IMG/VR virus record: IMGVR_UViG_3300029893_000047
Location: 1-30,759 of that record
Length of the DNA: 30,759 nucleotides
Source: a virus
Direction: 5' to 3' (one strand)
The notes below the pieces were generated by a model. The model was not told the DNA's origin. It did not search any database and saw nothing but the letters and a program-made list of their open reading frames with translations. Of the stretch, positions 6,325-14,256 are shown piece by piece (positions within the stretch are counted from its first letter, which is position 1; each line of letters begins with the position of its first letter). A program made the translations under genes and the position numbers.

Positions 6325-7763
6325 ACATCAATCCTTTTTCGTGGTTTCGCTCCAAGCCTGCTACGGACAAAACTTCATCGTTGCGCGAGGCTCCAGACCT
6401 TCCTCCGCGCAGGGGCAGTCTGTATCTGTCCGGTGCTTACAGCTTCCCGTCTTTTCCTGACCCCATCGTTACGCTGGATGCTCGCGCCTACGAAAACATC
6501 CGGCGCACTGACGTTGTTGCCCAGCCCGTGAACAAGCTTGCGCGCAAAGTGGGCATGTTCCATCTTGTGGCTGTCGGTAAAGGCAAGCGCAGGGATGCTA
6601 TCCAGAACATCTGCAATCATGTTCGCGGACTGGGGGACATTCTGGAGTTCATGACTTGGGCCATTGTGGAAGGCGTGCGCTTCTCTTGGGTCAAGGGTTA
6701 CTGGACGGGCACGTTTTACGCCCCGGACCTTCGCGGCTGCGGGCGCTTGAAGAAGAATGCCGGAGGGGCCTATTCGTGGAATGGCTTTGACTACAGCGAG
6801 TCCGGCGAGGGCGACGTGGTCAAAGTCGAAGAGTCCTACATGTCCTATGGCGAGTCCGAACAAGCCAAGCGTCAAGCCAAGACTCTTGACCGCTCTCGCG
6901 TGATTGTGTTTCGTCCGGGCGCAGGCCACAATCCCGAAGGTGACTTGGACATCGGATACCAGTTGTTTCTGGTTGCCGAAGCGGCACGGGAACTGGACCA
7001 TGCCCAGCGAACTTACACTGACCGTCACGCTCTGCCCAAGCAAGTCATTCGCAAGATGATGGACAAGCTGCGTCCTGACGAAGTGGACAATGTGCTGGCT
7101 ACGGCTGCTGACCGTATGCGGGTAGCCAATGCTCGCCAAGTCATGGCAATGAGTTCCGGTGACTTGCTGGAGTATCTGGAGCCCAAGGGCACCACGTTTG
7201 ACTTCCTGCTTCAGTACCGTCGCCAGTTGGAAGAGCGTGCCAGCAAGATTGTTACGGACGAATTTATCACGACGATGGGCAGTCAGTCCCCGTCCCAGTC
7301 TTCCAAGTCGGGCGAAGACTTGTTCAACGTGGCGGCGTTTACCGTGGCACGCAAGCTTTCGGAGCCCATCTCTGACACCCTGCTGGCACTGATGGAACGT
7401 TGGAACCCCCACTACTTGCCTGCCTACGAAGCGGGCGAGCCGCCGATTTATCTGGAGCTTCGCCCCATTTCTGCCCGTACCAAGCTGTCTGTGGGTGAGA
7501 TGGTTCAAGTCATGGACCGGGAGTACCCGCTGCCTACGGATTGGATTTGTGAGAACTTGGGTTGTGAGCGTGACCCTTCGCTGCCGGATTTCTTTGTTGG
7601 AAAGAAGCCTTCGGGGTTCGACTCTTTCGGCAAGAATCCGTCGCAAGTACCGCCTACTACGGAGCAGGGTGGTCAAGGCCGCGTAGACAGGCACGGGGAA
7701 GAGTCTGGCGCTCAACCTCCACGGAATCCGGCAGAGGACGCAAGAAACCTGCCAAAGCCGTAA
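6321..7763 (+). CDS. Portal protein
   Basis: The portal is the dodecameric ring at the capsid vertex through which DNA enters and leaves. The identification rests on order (immediately after the large terminase and before protease/scaffold), size (480 aa) and composition: a mixed alpha/beta body with a long helix-rich region near residues 220-350 (R-Q-L-E-E-R-A-S-K-I-V and neighbours) and a Pro/Gly/Gln-rich disordered tail. Segments such as L-D-R-S-R-V-I-V-F-R-P-G and L-A-L-M-E-R-W-N-P fit phage portals of the DUF935/SPP1-like range, but I cannot name the subfamily. Its ATG at 6321 overlaps the terminase stop. Confidence 0.8.
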   Translation: MNINPFSWFRSKPATDKTSSLREAPDLPPRRGSLYLSGAYSFPSFPDPIVTLDARAYENIRRTDVVAQPVNKLARKVGMFHLVAVGKGKRRDAIQNICNHVRGLGDILEFMTWAIVEGVRFSWVKGYWTGTFYAPDLRGCGRLKKNAGGAYSWNGFDYSESGEGDVVKVEESYMSYGESEQAKRQAKTLDRSRVIVFRPGAGHNPEGDLDIGYQLFLVAEAARELDHAQRTYTDRHALPKQVIRKMMDKLRPDEVDNVLATAADRMRVANARQVMAMSSGDLLEYLEPKGTTFDFLLQYRRQLEERASKIVTDEFITTMGSQSPSQSSKSGEDLFNVAAFTVARKLSEPISDTLLALMERWNPHYLPAYEAGEPPIYLELRPISARTKLSVGEMVQVMDREYPLPTDWICENLGCERDPSLPDFFVGKKPSGFDSFGKNPSQVPPTTEQGGQGRVDRHGEESGAQPPRNPAEDARNLPKP

Positions 7764-7766
7764 ACT

Positions 7767-7781
7767 CCGCTTGCCAAGCGG
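7767..7781 (+). terminator. Hairpin after the portal gene, weak terminator candidate
   Basis: CCGCTT and AAGCGG pair around a 3-base loop just after the portal stop codon and before the promoter at 7808. No T tract follows, so it may only pause transcription or protect the message end. Confidence 0.3.
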
Positions 7782-7807
7782 GTTACAAGCCGTTTGAAGG
7801 GGTCAAT

Positions 7808-7836
7808 TTGCACGCTGTTTGCAGTTCTGGTACAAT
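7808..7836 (+). promoter_or_regulatory. Promoter for the capsid operon
   Basis: TTGCAC and TACAAT are separated by 17 bases, preceded by GGGGTCAA as at 4823-4830. The predicted start near 7843 leaves a leader of about 30 bases with a GGAG before GTG 7876. Confidence 0.75.
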
Positions 7837-7875
7837 TATAGCACGCAAAAGTTCGATGTCAAGCCCGGAGTCATT

Positions 7876-9096
7876 GTGGGATACAAATCCGAACAGATTG
7901 CCGAGGGGTTGCTTGTAAAGGACGTTGAACTGATGTCCTACATGCTTCCCCCGGAAAAGGGTCTTACCGAACCCGTAGATGAGGGTTGGTTCGATGCTGC
8001 GGTCAAGCTGTTCAATGAGCGCAAAGCCAACGGAAAGCTGGCACGGGTAAAACTTGGTCATAAGGCAGAAGCTCCGGTAATTGGACGTGTTGTGCGGCTT
8101 GAGTTCCGCAAACCGTGGTTGCGTGGCGACCTCTTGCTTACCGAACCTTCTGCCATCGAAGCCTACAAGCGCGGAGAGTTTCCTTCGCTTTCTTCGGAGT
8201 TTGTGGCGCTGAAGTCCTATCCGCTGTTTTGGGGCGTGGCGCTGATTGGCGGCGATGCTGGGCACTTTGACGAAGAGCGCCCTGATTTCGTCCCGGAGGA
8301 ATTGTCCGAAAAGCTGAAGTCGTTGAGCGCATCGCTCCGGCGCTGCGCGGTTACTCCCGTTCAGGAAGATACCGCAGAGCAGTCCGGCGTGGAACAGACC
8401 AGGAAGCGGCTTGAAGAGGCTCTCCTGCGCATTGCCAATCTGGAGGAGGCTTTGCAGCAGCAGGCTGCCAAAGAGATGTCCGAAGAGGCGGGTGAGTACG
8501 AAGAACCCGCTGACAAACAAGCTAAGGAGAAATCAATGGTTGAAGAGTCCAAGCAGGAATCGTCCGCTTCAGGCGAGAAGATTGAGAACGAGAAGAAGGA
8601 ACTGGCGGCTGAGGTGCTGGCGGAAGGCGAGCATCGGCTGGTAAAGCTGGGTTCCGAATTTCAGGTTTTGACCAAGAAGGGTGAAGTCAAGATTTCGTTC
8701 CCGCTTGACAAGGAAAGCACGGCTCGCGAATACTTCACGATTCTTGAGAACCGTACTGCGCAGCAGAAGCTTCTGGACACGGTCAAGTCGCTGAAGGACA
8801 GCGGTTGCCCGGTTCAGGTAAGCGAGATTCTGACTCGCCTGACTGCGGCAAAGAATGAGGCGGAGTTTGAGACTGCCGTGACTGCTCTGAAGAGCATCCC
8901 TCGCTGGCAGGACTTGGCGAAGGCTGACGGTGTTAAGGTGGACGCCAACGGCAAGGCTTTGACGGCCAATGAGCAGGTCAAGGTGTTTCTGTCGAAGTGT
9001 GATTCCGAGGGCTTGCCTCGCAACAAGGCGGTTCTCAAGCTGGCAAAGGAAAATCCGGAACTTTTCAAGGCTTGGACGGGGCACGCGCCGCGCTAG
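7876..9096 (+). CDS. Capsid maturation protease with C-terminal scaffold domain
   Basis: The 406-aa product resembles Mu gpI-like head maturation proteases in its first half: a segment R-L-E-F-R-K-P-W-L-R-G-D-L-L-L followed by I-E-A-Y-K-R-G-E-F-P-S-L-S-S-E-F, the usual arrangement around the catalytic Ser, and G-H-K-A-E-A-P-V-I-G-R upstream, which may carry the His. From about residue 155 the protein turns highly charged, Glu/Lys-rich and coiled-coil-like, typical of scaffold. The GTG at 7876 is chosen because GGAG lies 5 bases upstream; a longer frame from a TTG at 7819 would begin inside the promoter. The protease would cleave scaffold and capsid proteins during maturation. A nested start at 8536 is annotated separately. 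Confidence 0.75.
   Translation: MGYKSEQIAEGLLVKDVELMSYMLPPEKGLTEPVDEGWFDAAVKLFNERKANGKLARVKLGHKAEAPVIGRVVRLEFRKPWLRGDLLLTEPSAIEAYKRGEFPSLSSEFVALKSYPLFWGVALIGGDAGHFDEERPDFVPEELSEKLKSLSASLRRCAVTPVQEDTAEQSGVEQTRKRLEEALLRIANLEEALQQQAAKEMSEEAGEYEEPADKQAKEKSMVEESKQESSASGEKIENEKKELAAEVLAEGEHRLVKLGSEFQVLTKKGEVKISFPLDKESTAREYFTILENRTAQQKLLDTVKSLKDSGCPVQVSEILTRLTAAKNEAEFETAVTALKSIPRWQDLAKADGVKVDANGKALTANEQVKVFLSKCDSEGLPRNKAVLKLAKENPELFKAWTGHAPR
8536..9096 (+). CDS. Nested in-frame scaffold protein
   Basis: Within the protease gene, AAGGAG stands 6 bases ahead of an in-frame ATG at 8536, a much stronger ribosome-binding site than the gene's own start has. The 186-aa product would be the charged scaffold part only (MVEESKQESSASGEK onward, ending in a Lys/Ala-rich helical region). 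This is the lambda C/Nu3 arrangement, in which an internal start makes extra scaffold over protease-scaffold fusion. Internal initiation is inferred from the site; no separate promoter is seen. Confidence 0.6.
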   Translation: MVEESKQESSASGEKIENEKKELAAEVLAEGEHRLVKLGSEFQVLTKKGEVKISFPLDKESTAREYFTILENRTAQQKLLDTVKSLKDSGCPVQVSEILTRLTAAKNEAEFETAVTALKSIPRWQDLAKADGVKVDANGKALTANEQVKVFLSKCDSEGLPRNKAVLKLAKENPELFKAWTGHAPR

Positions 9097-9139
9097 TCCG
9101 GCTGGGCAACGCAAGCACTTTTCATAAAGGGAGAGAAAC

Positions 9140-9811
9140 ATGGGACAGAAGGTTGACAGCCTGTACCGTACTTACACGGCGAGCGTGGCAATTGCTGCTC
9201 ACTTGCTGGTGAAGACCGCCGGTAGCACGGCTAATTCCGTGGCTATCGCTACGGCTGGTTCTGACGTTATCGGCTGCTCGACCGAAAACGCGATTGCAAG
9301 CGGTGCCAAGGGTGCTATCCGCTTGTTCAACGGCGGGGGTACGGTCAAGCTGACGGCGGCTGGCGCGATTGCCGTCAACGCGCTGGTGTACGTTGCCGGG
9401 TCGGCGGGCAAGATTGATGACGCTGTGAACGGTCGCCCCCTCGGCATTGCGATGGAAGCGGCTACCGCTGACGGTGACATCATCGAAGTCATGCCCTTCG
9501 TCTCGCGCAGCACCGACGTCAAGGGTGTGGCGGCTGACTACGCCATCGCTCGCGGCCAGCACACCACGGTTGCGGCTTCGGACACTGTGGTTACCGGCTT
9601 GGCTACTGTGGTTTCGGTTGTGGCCTCGATGGAAAGTGACCCGGTCGATGACCCGTTCATGTGCTCTGCGGCCAAAGGTGACCAGGCTGGCGCTCCTGCG
9701 GCGGGCAGCGTCTACATCAAGACGTGGAAGACCGACGGTACTGACCCGACGCCTGCGGCTGCCACGACTTTCAGCAAACTTGTCAATTGGATTGCCGTTG
9801 GCACGCTCTAG
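9140..9811 (+). CDS. Capsid cement/decoration protein, DUF2190-like
   Basis: The 223-aa protein is rich in Ala, Val, Gly and Thr, with alternating strand patterns such as A-G-A-I-A-V-N-A-L-V-Y-V-A-G-S-A-G-K-I-D-D-A and G-R-P-L-G-I-A-M-E-A-A-T-A-D-G-D. This is the recurrent pattern of DUF2190 capsid cement proteins, which bind the outside of mature heads and stabilise them; here it seems duplicated, with a second similar block from about residue 130. It sits between scaffold and major capsid genes, the usual place. GGGAGAG stands 6 bases before the ATG. Family assignment is by pattern, not by search. Confidence 0.68.
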   Translation: MGQKVDSLYRTYTASVAIAAHLLVKTAGSTANSVAIATAGSDVIGCSTENAIASGAKGAIRLFNGGGTVKLTAAGAIAVNALVYVAGSAGKIDDAVNGRPLGIAMEAATADGDIIEVMPFVSRSTDVKGVAADYAIARGQHTTVAASDTVVTGLATVVSVVASMESDPVDDPFMCSAAKGDQAGAPAAGSVYIKTWKTDGTDPTPAAATTFSKLVNWIAVGTL

Positions 9812-9848
9812 CGGCTGGGCAAACCGAACTCGAAAAGGAGATTGAAAC

Positions 9849-10829
9849 ATGGCCGTTGCTGCCAACACGACTGTTCAAGCCCAGCTTCGTCCCGAACTGG
9901 GTGCGTCACTGATGGAGTGGGACAATGAGGCCGCAGAACGCGGCATGGTGGGGTCGCTGCTCCTGCGTCCCAAAGCCGTGCCCGTCCAGAGTGGCGTCAT
10001 CGGCGTGGTGTCTCTCGAAGAGATGATGAAGGACAGCGTGGTGACTGACCGTGCCAGCAACGGCGGGTATGGCCGCTCTGACACGAAGTTCACCAACTTC
10101 TCCTTCTCGACCCAGGAGTTCGGTCATGAAGAAGTCATCTCTGACCGCGATGCCCGACTCTACGCGATGTATCTGGATGCGGAGATTGCGGCTGCCAGCC
10201 GTATCCGTGGCATCCTGATGCGTCGGCTGGAGAAGGAGATTCTGGACGCGCTGGGTAACACCGGCACCTTTGCCAACACTGGCGCGGGTGCCGTGTGGAC
10301 GGCGGCTGGTACGGACGTGCTGACGGACGTTCGGACGCAGTCCCTTGCGGTGCGCGATGCTTGCGGTATGGAACCCGACACGCTGCTGATTGGCATGAAG
10401 GTGTTCCGTGCCCTGCTCCAGAACACGGCTATCATCGACCGCATGAAGTATTGGGGCGGGGATGACCCCAAGGTCGGCTCGATGAAGGCGAACGCCGGTC
10501 TGCTGGCTCGCGCTTTGGGCATTGACCGCGTGGTGGTTGCGGGCATGATGCGCAATTCCGCCAAGGAAGGTCAGAGCCGCTCTCTGGCGAGCATTTGGGA
10601 CGAAACCAAGGCTGGCTTCTACGTCACGGCGAAGACCGATGACATCAAGGAGCCCTGCGTTGGTCGTAACTTCGTCTGGACGCTGGATGGGGCCAACCCT
10701 GACGGCTCTGTGGTGTTCGAGTCCTACCGTGAAGAGCGTGAGCGCGGCACGGTGATTCGCGGTCGCCACGAATCCGGCATCAAGATTTTCTACGCAAGCT
10801 GCGGTCGGATTCTCACGTCGGTCAGCTAG
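9849..10829 (+). CDS. Major capsid protein
   Basis: The 326-aa product is the probable shell subunit. Evidence is position after protease/scaffold and cement genes, size, absence of membrane or enzymatic motifs, a strong AAAAGGAG ribosome-binding site and optimal-looking codons as expected for the most abundant protein. The sequence has an N-terminal helix-rich arm, an E-F-G-H-E-E-V-I-S-D-R-D-A-R segment near residues 90-103, a long helix (A-S-R-I-R-G-I-L-M-R-R-L-E-K-E-I-L-D-A-L) near 115-134 and a beta-rich end with C-G-R-I-L-T. This pattern fits the HK97-fold capsid group, but the subfamily is not recognised. Confidence 0.8.
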   Translation: MAVAANTTVQAQLRPELGASLMEWDNEAAERGMVGSLLLRPKAVPVQSGVIGVVSLEEMMKDSVVTDRASNGGYGRSDTKFTNFSFSTQEFGHEEVISDRDARLYAMYLDAEIAAASRIRGILMRRLEKEILDALGNTGTFANTGAGAVWTAAGTDVLTDVRTQSLAVRDACGMEPDTLLIGMKVFRALLQNTAIIDRMKYWGGDDPKVGSMKANAGLLARALGIDRVVVAGMMRNSAKEGQSRSLASIWDETKAGFYVTAKTDDIKEPCVGRNFVWTLDGANPDGSVVFESYREERERGTVIRGRHESGIKIFYASCGRILTSVS

Positions 10830-10869
10830 CAGCAAAAGCTGACTGCCGTAAACAGCGGGGGTGGGGAAG

Positions 10870-10908
10870 GGCGGTGTTGGCGAAAGCCGCATCGCCTTTC
10901 TTCCTTTT
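10870..10908 (+). terminator. Intrinsic terminator after the major capsid gene
   Basis: A hairpin with GGCG/CGCC outer pairs, an internal loop and a GGC-GAAA-GCC tip is followed by TTTCTTCCTTTT. It lies 40 bases after the capsid stop. Since no promoter follows, some readthrough into 10918 is expected, giving less of the next protein than of capsid. Confidence 0.6.
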
Positions 10909-10917
10909 GGAGACAGC

Positions 10918-12288
10918 ATGGCCTACAAGACTGAAAACGAAACGCTGACAATGGTTCAGGCGTTCGGTGCGCTTGAACTGGACGCGCGTACCTGGCTCGC
11001 GGGCACCTTCACTACGGACATGAAGGCGTGCGCTGACCAGATTACGGTTGGGGATGAAACCCCTGAACAGTTTGTGCAGAAGGATGCTTTGCGCCGCGTG
11101 TGGGCGGCTGCCAACGGGCTCTACGAAGCCATTGACGCGGCTTGCCGCACGTTGCATCCTACGCTGGGTCGTTTGGCTTCAAGCCAGAACCTTGCGGACG
11201 AAGTGACGAACCTGGCTGCGTTCAACGATTACCTGATTGCCAATTCGCGCAAGGTGAAGTCTCGCGGCCTGACCAAGAACGCTTGGGCTGCGGGCGGCAG
11301 TAACACCGGCACCGGCACAGTGCTTGCGCTCAATACGGACCCGCTTGGCGACGAAGCGGACATCTCCCACGTCGGTACGCTTCAGTTGCTCTGCCGTCAG
11401 GATTCGCAGACTCCGGGCATTACTGCCGGTAACGAAGAGTTTGAAGTGTACGGAACCAAGGCTGGCGACTTCTCTTGGGAAGAAGGTGGTCCGGGCTCCA
11501 ACGGGGAAAGCTACGGTTACAGCTACGGTCGTGGTACTAACGAGTACGGAGCGGGTTACGACAGCATCTTTACCGGCTCGCGGATTCGTGCCGTCTCTGC
11601 CGGAAACACGGCGGCCAATCTTCTGACGAACGGGGATTTCGAGAGCAGCCTTTCAGGCACCGACGTTGACAAGATTGAAGGATGCACCATTACCGGCACC
11701 GCCAGCCATTTCTCGCTGGTTACGTCGGCGGCTACCGGACTCATTCGCGGCACAAACTCGCTGAAGAATGAGACAGGCGGCGATGTGCTGACGTACATGA
11801 TTGACAGCGGCTTGAAGCCTCGCGTTCCGTATGCTTACACCTTGCTGCTCAAGACGATGAACGGCGGCAGCGGTACGGTTACGGGCTCGATGACCTTGGT
11901 CCTGAAAGATGACAGCACTACTTTCCAGACTTTGACCATCGACCTTTCAACGCTGACTCCGGGCACACTGTACCGTCAGACCAAGACGTTCATTGCACCG
12001 CAGAATGTAACTTCTAATCTGCGGCTTGAAGTGACCTATCCCACCTATGGCGGAACGGGCTCTTCAAAGATTGTGGTCATCGACGAACTGGTTCTTACGG
12101 AACTGCGGCAGATTGACGGCGGGCGTGCAATCTCTCTGGTGGCGGGCGCTACGGACTTCCGGTACAACGACGTCTTTACCGCAAGCACCACGGATGCAGC
12201 TACCGGCAAGATGCAGGGATTCTTCAACCGTGTGTTTGGGCGTTACTTCAAGCACGACGCTACCCCTGCGTTGTGGCTCGATTGGTAG
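10918..12288 (+). CDS. Virion protein with a jelly-roll (carbohydrate-binding-like) domain
   Basis: The 456-aa protein has an N-terminal helical part of about 120 residues (A-D-Q-I-T-V-G-D-E-T-P-E-Q-F and a following helix), a Gly/Tyr/Ser-rich linker near residues 185-205, and a beta domain beginning N-L-L-T-N-G-D-F-E-S near 230. That opening, with the later L-R-L-E-V-T-Y and I-D-E-L-V-L-T-E-L, is characteristic of galactose-binding-like carbohydrate-binding modules such as CBM4_9. It may be a capsid-vertex or head fibre protein that binds glycans; the ligand is unknown. GGAGA lies 4 bases ahead of the ATG at 10918. It is separated from capsid by a terminator. Confidence 0.6.
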   Translation: MAYKTENETLTMVQAFGALELDARTWLAGTFTTDMKACADQITVGDETPEQFVQKDALRRVWAAANGLYEAIDAACRTLHPTLGRLASSQNLADEVTNLAAFNDYLIANSRKVKSRGLTKNAWAAGGSNTGTGTVLALNTDPLGDEADISHVGTLQLLCRQDSQTPGITAGNEEFEVYGTKAGDFSWEEGGPGSNGESYGYSYGRGTNEYGAGYDSIFTGSRIRAVSAGNTAANLLTNGDFESSLSGTDVDKIEGCTITGTASHFSLVTSAATGLIRGTNSLKNETGGDVLTYMIDSGLKPRVPYAYTLLLKTMNGGSGTVTGSMTLVLKDDSTTFQTLTIDLSTLTPGTLYRQTKTFIAPQNVTSNLRLEVTYPTYGGTGSSKIVVIDELVLTELRQIDGGRAISLVAGATDFRYNDVFTASTTDAATGKMQGFFNRVFGRYFKHDATPALWLDW

Positions 12289-12307
12289 CATGTAGTGGTC
12301 TAGTCTT

Positions 12308-12350
12308 ACAGGGAATGGGGGCGGCTGGATTTGCGCCCCTGTTCTCTTTG
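12308..12350 (+). terminator. Terminator-like hairpin overlapping the next promoter
   Basis: GGGGCG (12318-12323) pairs with CGCCCC (12334-12339); alternatively ACAGGG (12308-12313) pairs with CCCTGT (12337-12342). TTCTCTTTG follows. The next promoter's -35 lies in the loop and 3' arm. Confidence 0.5.
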
Positions 12351-12359
12351 TGCTATAAT
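12331..12359 (+). promoter_or_regulatory. Promoter for the connector and tail operon
   Basis: TTGCGC and TATAAT are separated by 17 bases. The transcript would start near 12366, leaving about 20 bases with CGGAGA before GTG 12387. It has no TCAA extension. Confidence 0.65.
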
Positions 12360-12386
12360 AGACGGACACTTTTCGGAGACTGTCCT

Positions 12387-12659
12387 GTGGATACCCCCCC
12401 TGTTGAGCAGAAAGCCGTGAAGGCGCTGGATGCTATGGTTGCGCTTGGCCCTCATGTCGAGCGGCAACTTGCAAGCGAACTGATGCCGAACATCGTTGAA
12501 CTGAATGACATGCGTGCCATGCTTGGTGCACTGGAAGTGCTTCCCCGTGCGCTGCTTACGCTGCGTCGGCTGGTGGAGAAGTACGCTCCTTCGGAAGCGG
12601 ACCAAGGCCCCGTGGACCCTGTGAAGAAAATTCTGGACCCCGTGATAAAGTCGGAGTGA
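12387..12659 (+). CDS. Small hypothetical virion-operon protein, 90 aa
   Basis: This unrecognised protein is mostly helical, with a central amphipathic stretch (I-V-E-L-N-D-M-R-A-M-L-G-A-L-E-V-L-P-R-A-L) and a Pro-rich C-terminus. The start is GTG at 12387, 7 bases after GGAGA. It is first in the operon ahead of the connector genes; similar small proteins between capsid and connector genes are common and mostly uncharacterised. The upstream stretch resembles the leader of the gene at 24772. Confidence 0.55.
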   Translation: MDTPPVEQKAVKALDAMVALGPHVERQLASELMPNIVELNDMRAMLGALEVLPRALLTLRRLVEKYAPSEADQGPVDPVKKILDPVIKSE

Positions 12660-12691
12660 AGTTCGTCTTGCTCCGCGTGATGGAGAATTGA

Positions 12692-13138
12692 ATGTCTCTT
12701 GAGACGGCTGCCGAAACACGGTTGCGTTTGATGGTGCCTTCGGCCACTCTGATTGACTGGACCAACCAGCGCGATTCGGACGTGGCTGAAAACACGTCGA
12801 TTACGACTGCCGCGGTCGAGATGGCCTGTGCGGAAGTGAAGCGACACTTGGGCAGCACTGTTGATGAGACTGACACGTTTGCGCTGGACGTCTCTGTCCG
12901 GTTGACCATCTTGCGGTTGTCCAATTGGTGGAACGGGGCGTTCACTGAAGGCTACGCGGCCCCGATGCGGGAACTGATTGCGTCACTGGAGAAGGAAGCC
13001 GAAGCACGCCGTCAAGGCAAGAACGCGCAGCACAAGACGCCGGACACTTTGCAGACCCAGCGCCTTGACCAGCAGTATGACCATCAGTGGTCTGACGGAG
13101 CGCGGTCAGTGAGCTTGCCTTCCGACGATGACACCTGA
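12692..13138 (+). CDS. Probable head-tail connector (adaptor) protein
   Basis: The 148-aa protein is helical with a compact N-terminal bundle (T-R-L-R-L-M-V-P-S-A-T-L-I-D-W-T, then an E-M-A-C-A-E-V-K-R-H-L-G segment) and a polar C-terminal tail (H-Q-W-S-D-G-A-R-S-V-S-L-P). This is the pattern of gp6/DUF1320-like adaptors that sit under the portal. The position, right after the capsid block and before the gpG-like protein, agrees. GGAG lies 5 bases ahead of the ATG. No direct family hit can be claimed. Confidence 0.6.
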   Translation: MSLETAAETRLRLMVPSATLIDWTNQRDSDVAENTSITTAAVEMACAEVKRHLGSTVDETDTFALDVSVRLTILRLSNWWNGAFTEGYAAPMRELIASLEKEAEARRQGKNAQHKTPDTLQTQRLDQQYDHQWSDGARSVSLPSDDDT

Positions 13139-13149
13139 TTGGAGCGGTC

Positions 13150-13689
13150 GTGGGCGTGTACGTTACCGGACGCGGGCAATTGCTTCAGACGGGCACCAGA
13201 GTCGAGGACCGTCGCGCCGGTATGTTTCAAGCCGGAACAATGCGCGGTTCGGCCAAGCAGATTCAGCAGGCGCTTGGCGCAATTGAGCGCGTGGTATCCG
13301 ACGCGGCAAAGGAAATGGAGCAGCGTCAAGTACGGGCGTTTGACAGCGGCGGTCACGGTTTCCGTGGCGGCAAGCAATGGAATGAACTGGAGCCGTCCAC
13401 GCTGGAGCATAAGCGGAAGCACGGATGGCCTCCGGACATTCTTGTGCGGGATGGAACCCTTGCGTTGTCCCTCTCATCTACAGTGACGCTGCACAAGAGT
13501 TCGAGGGGCTTCCGGTACGCTATCCGCACAATCGCCAGTGCGCCGTGGGGCAGGTTCCACGCGACGGGCTTTGTTCATTATCGTTCCGGAAATTTTGTTG
13601 CGCCGCGTCCGCCTGTCGAGATTACAACGGATGACTTGAAGCATGTAGTGGGCAGGATTCGTAACGCTCTTTCAGCCGTGGGGCTCTAA
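13150..13689 (+). CDS. Phage virion morphogenesis (tail completion) protein, Mu gpG-like
   Basis: The 179-aa protein carries the family's landmarks: W-N-E-L-E-P-S-T-L-E-H-K-R-K-H-G-W near residues 77-93, followed by I-L-V-R-D-G-T-L-A-L-S-L near 97-108, and further on an A-P-W-G-R-F-H-A-T-G-F-V-H segment and a late R-P-P-V-E-I-T-T-D-D-L motif. Proteins of this family cap the tail or join it to the head. GTG 13150 is the start, with GGAG 5 bases upstream. The stop overlaps the next ATG (TAATG). Confidence 0.75.
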   Translation: MGVYVTGRGQLLQTGTRVEDRRAGMFQAGTMRGSAKQIQQALGAIERVVSDAAKEMEQRQVRAFDSGGHGFRGGKQWNELEPSTLEHKRKHGWPPDILVRDGTLALSLSSTVTLHKSSRGFRYAIRTIASAPWGRFHATGFVHYRSGNFVAPRPPVEITTDDLKHVVGRIRNALSAVGL

Positions 13690-14255
13690 TGGCTTACCAG
13701 ACCGGACTTCTGTCAATCCGTGGCAAGCTGTATAACATGGCAGGTGCCAGCGCGTACACCGGCGCAGGCTCCGGTACGGCAATCGGGCGCGTAGTGGAAA
13801 TCCTTGATGTCGAGATGCAGCGGGACATTGAAGTGATGTCGCGTTACGACGTCGGCAGTACCCCATTCTATGCCCGCATCGTGGGAGAAACTGCACGCAT
13901 CACGATTCAGCTTGCGGACTACGACGCGAACTGGATTGCCCTGATTTCGCAGCGCCGTCCGGTAACCGGACAGCCGTTGAACTACCACTTCGGGCTTGGC
14001 GCGAATTACAAGCTGGGGATGCTTCTCTCCGGTTCCGAACTGCTTCCGCTGATGATAAAGGACGATACGACCCCTGCTGATTATCCGGCGCTTTACTTGC
14101 CCAGCGCCATTGTAGAGAGCGTCGGTATCGTCAAGATGAGCATGGGTGCGCGCATGGTGGATATGGCGAGAGTTTCCATCCTGGCGTTGTACCACACGAC
14201 TTACGGTTCGGTCGGGGCTTTTGGCAACCTCGCTGACTTTCCGGCAATCATCTGA
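13689..14255 (+). CDS. Probable tail tube protein
   Basis: The 188-aa protein is beta-rich with little helix, and includes the strands V-E-I-L-D-V-E-M-Q-R-D-I-E-V-M-S and A-R-I-T-I-Q-L-A-D-Y-D-A-N-W-I-A-L. This pattern of polymerising beta-barrel with a D-Y-D-x-x-W-I-A-L segment, placed before tail-terminator and tape-measure-like genes, suggests the major tail subunit. A tail-adaptor role is possible. It overlaps the preceding stop by one base. Confidence 0.5.
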   Translation: MAYQTGLLSIRGKLYNMAGASAYTGAGSGTAIGRVVEILDVEMQRDIEVMSRYDVGSTPFYARIVGETARITIQLADYDANWIALISQRRPVTGQPLNYHFGLGANYKLGMLLSGSELLPLMIKDDTTPADYPALYLPSAIVESVGIVKMSMGARMVDMARVSILALYHTTYGSVGAFGNLADFPAII

Positions 14256-14256
14256 C

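Noticed and set aside
6375-7715. Long minus-strand frame opposite the portal gene
   Set aside because: It is antisense to a well-placed portal gene, and its composition is that of a complementary-strand shadow (rich in His, Arg, Leu).
7819-7875. Upstream TTG start for the protease gene
   Set aside because: It would place the first codons in the -35 to -10 promoter region and transcription would begin downstream of it; GTG 7876 with GGAG is preferred.
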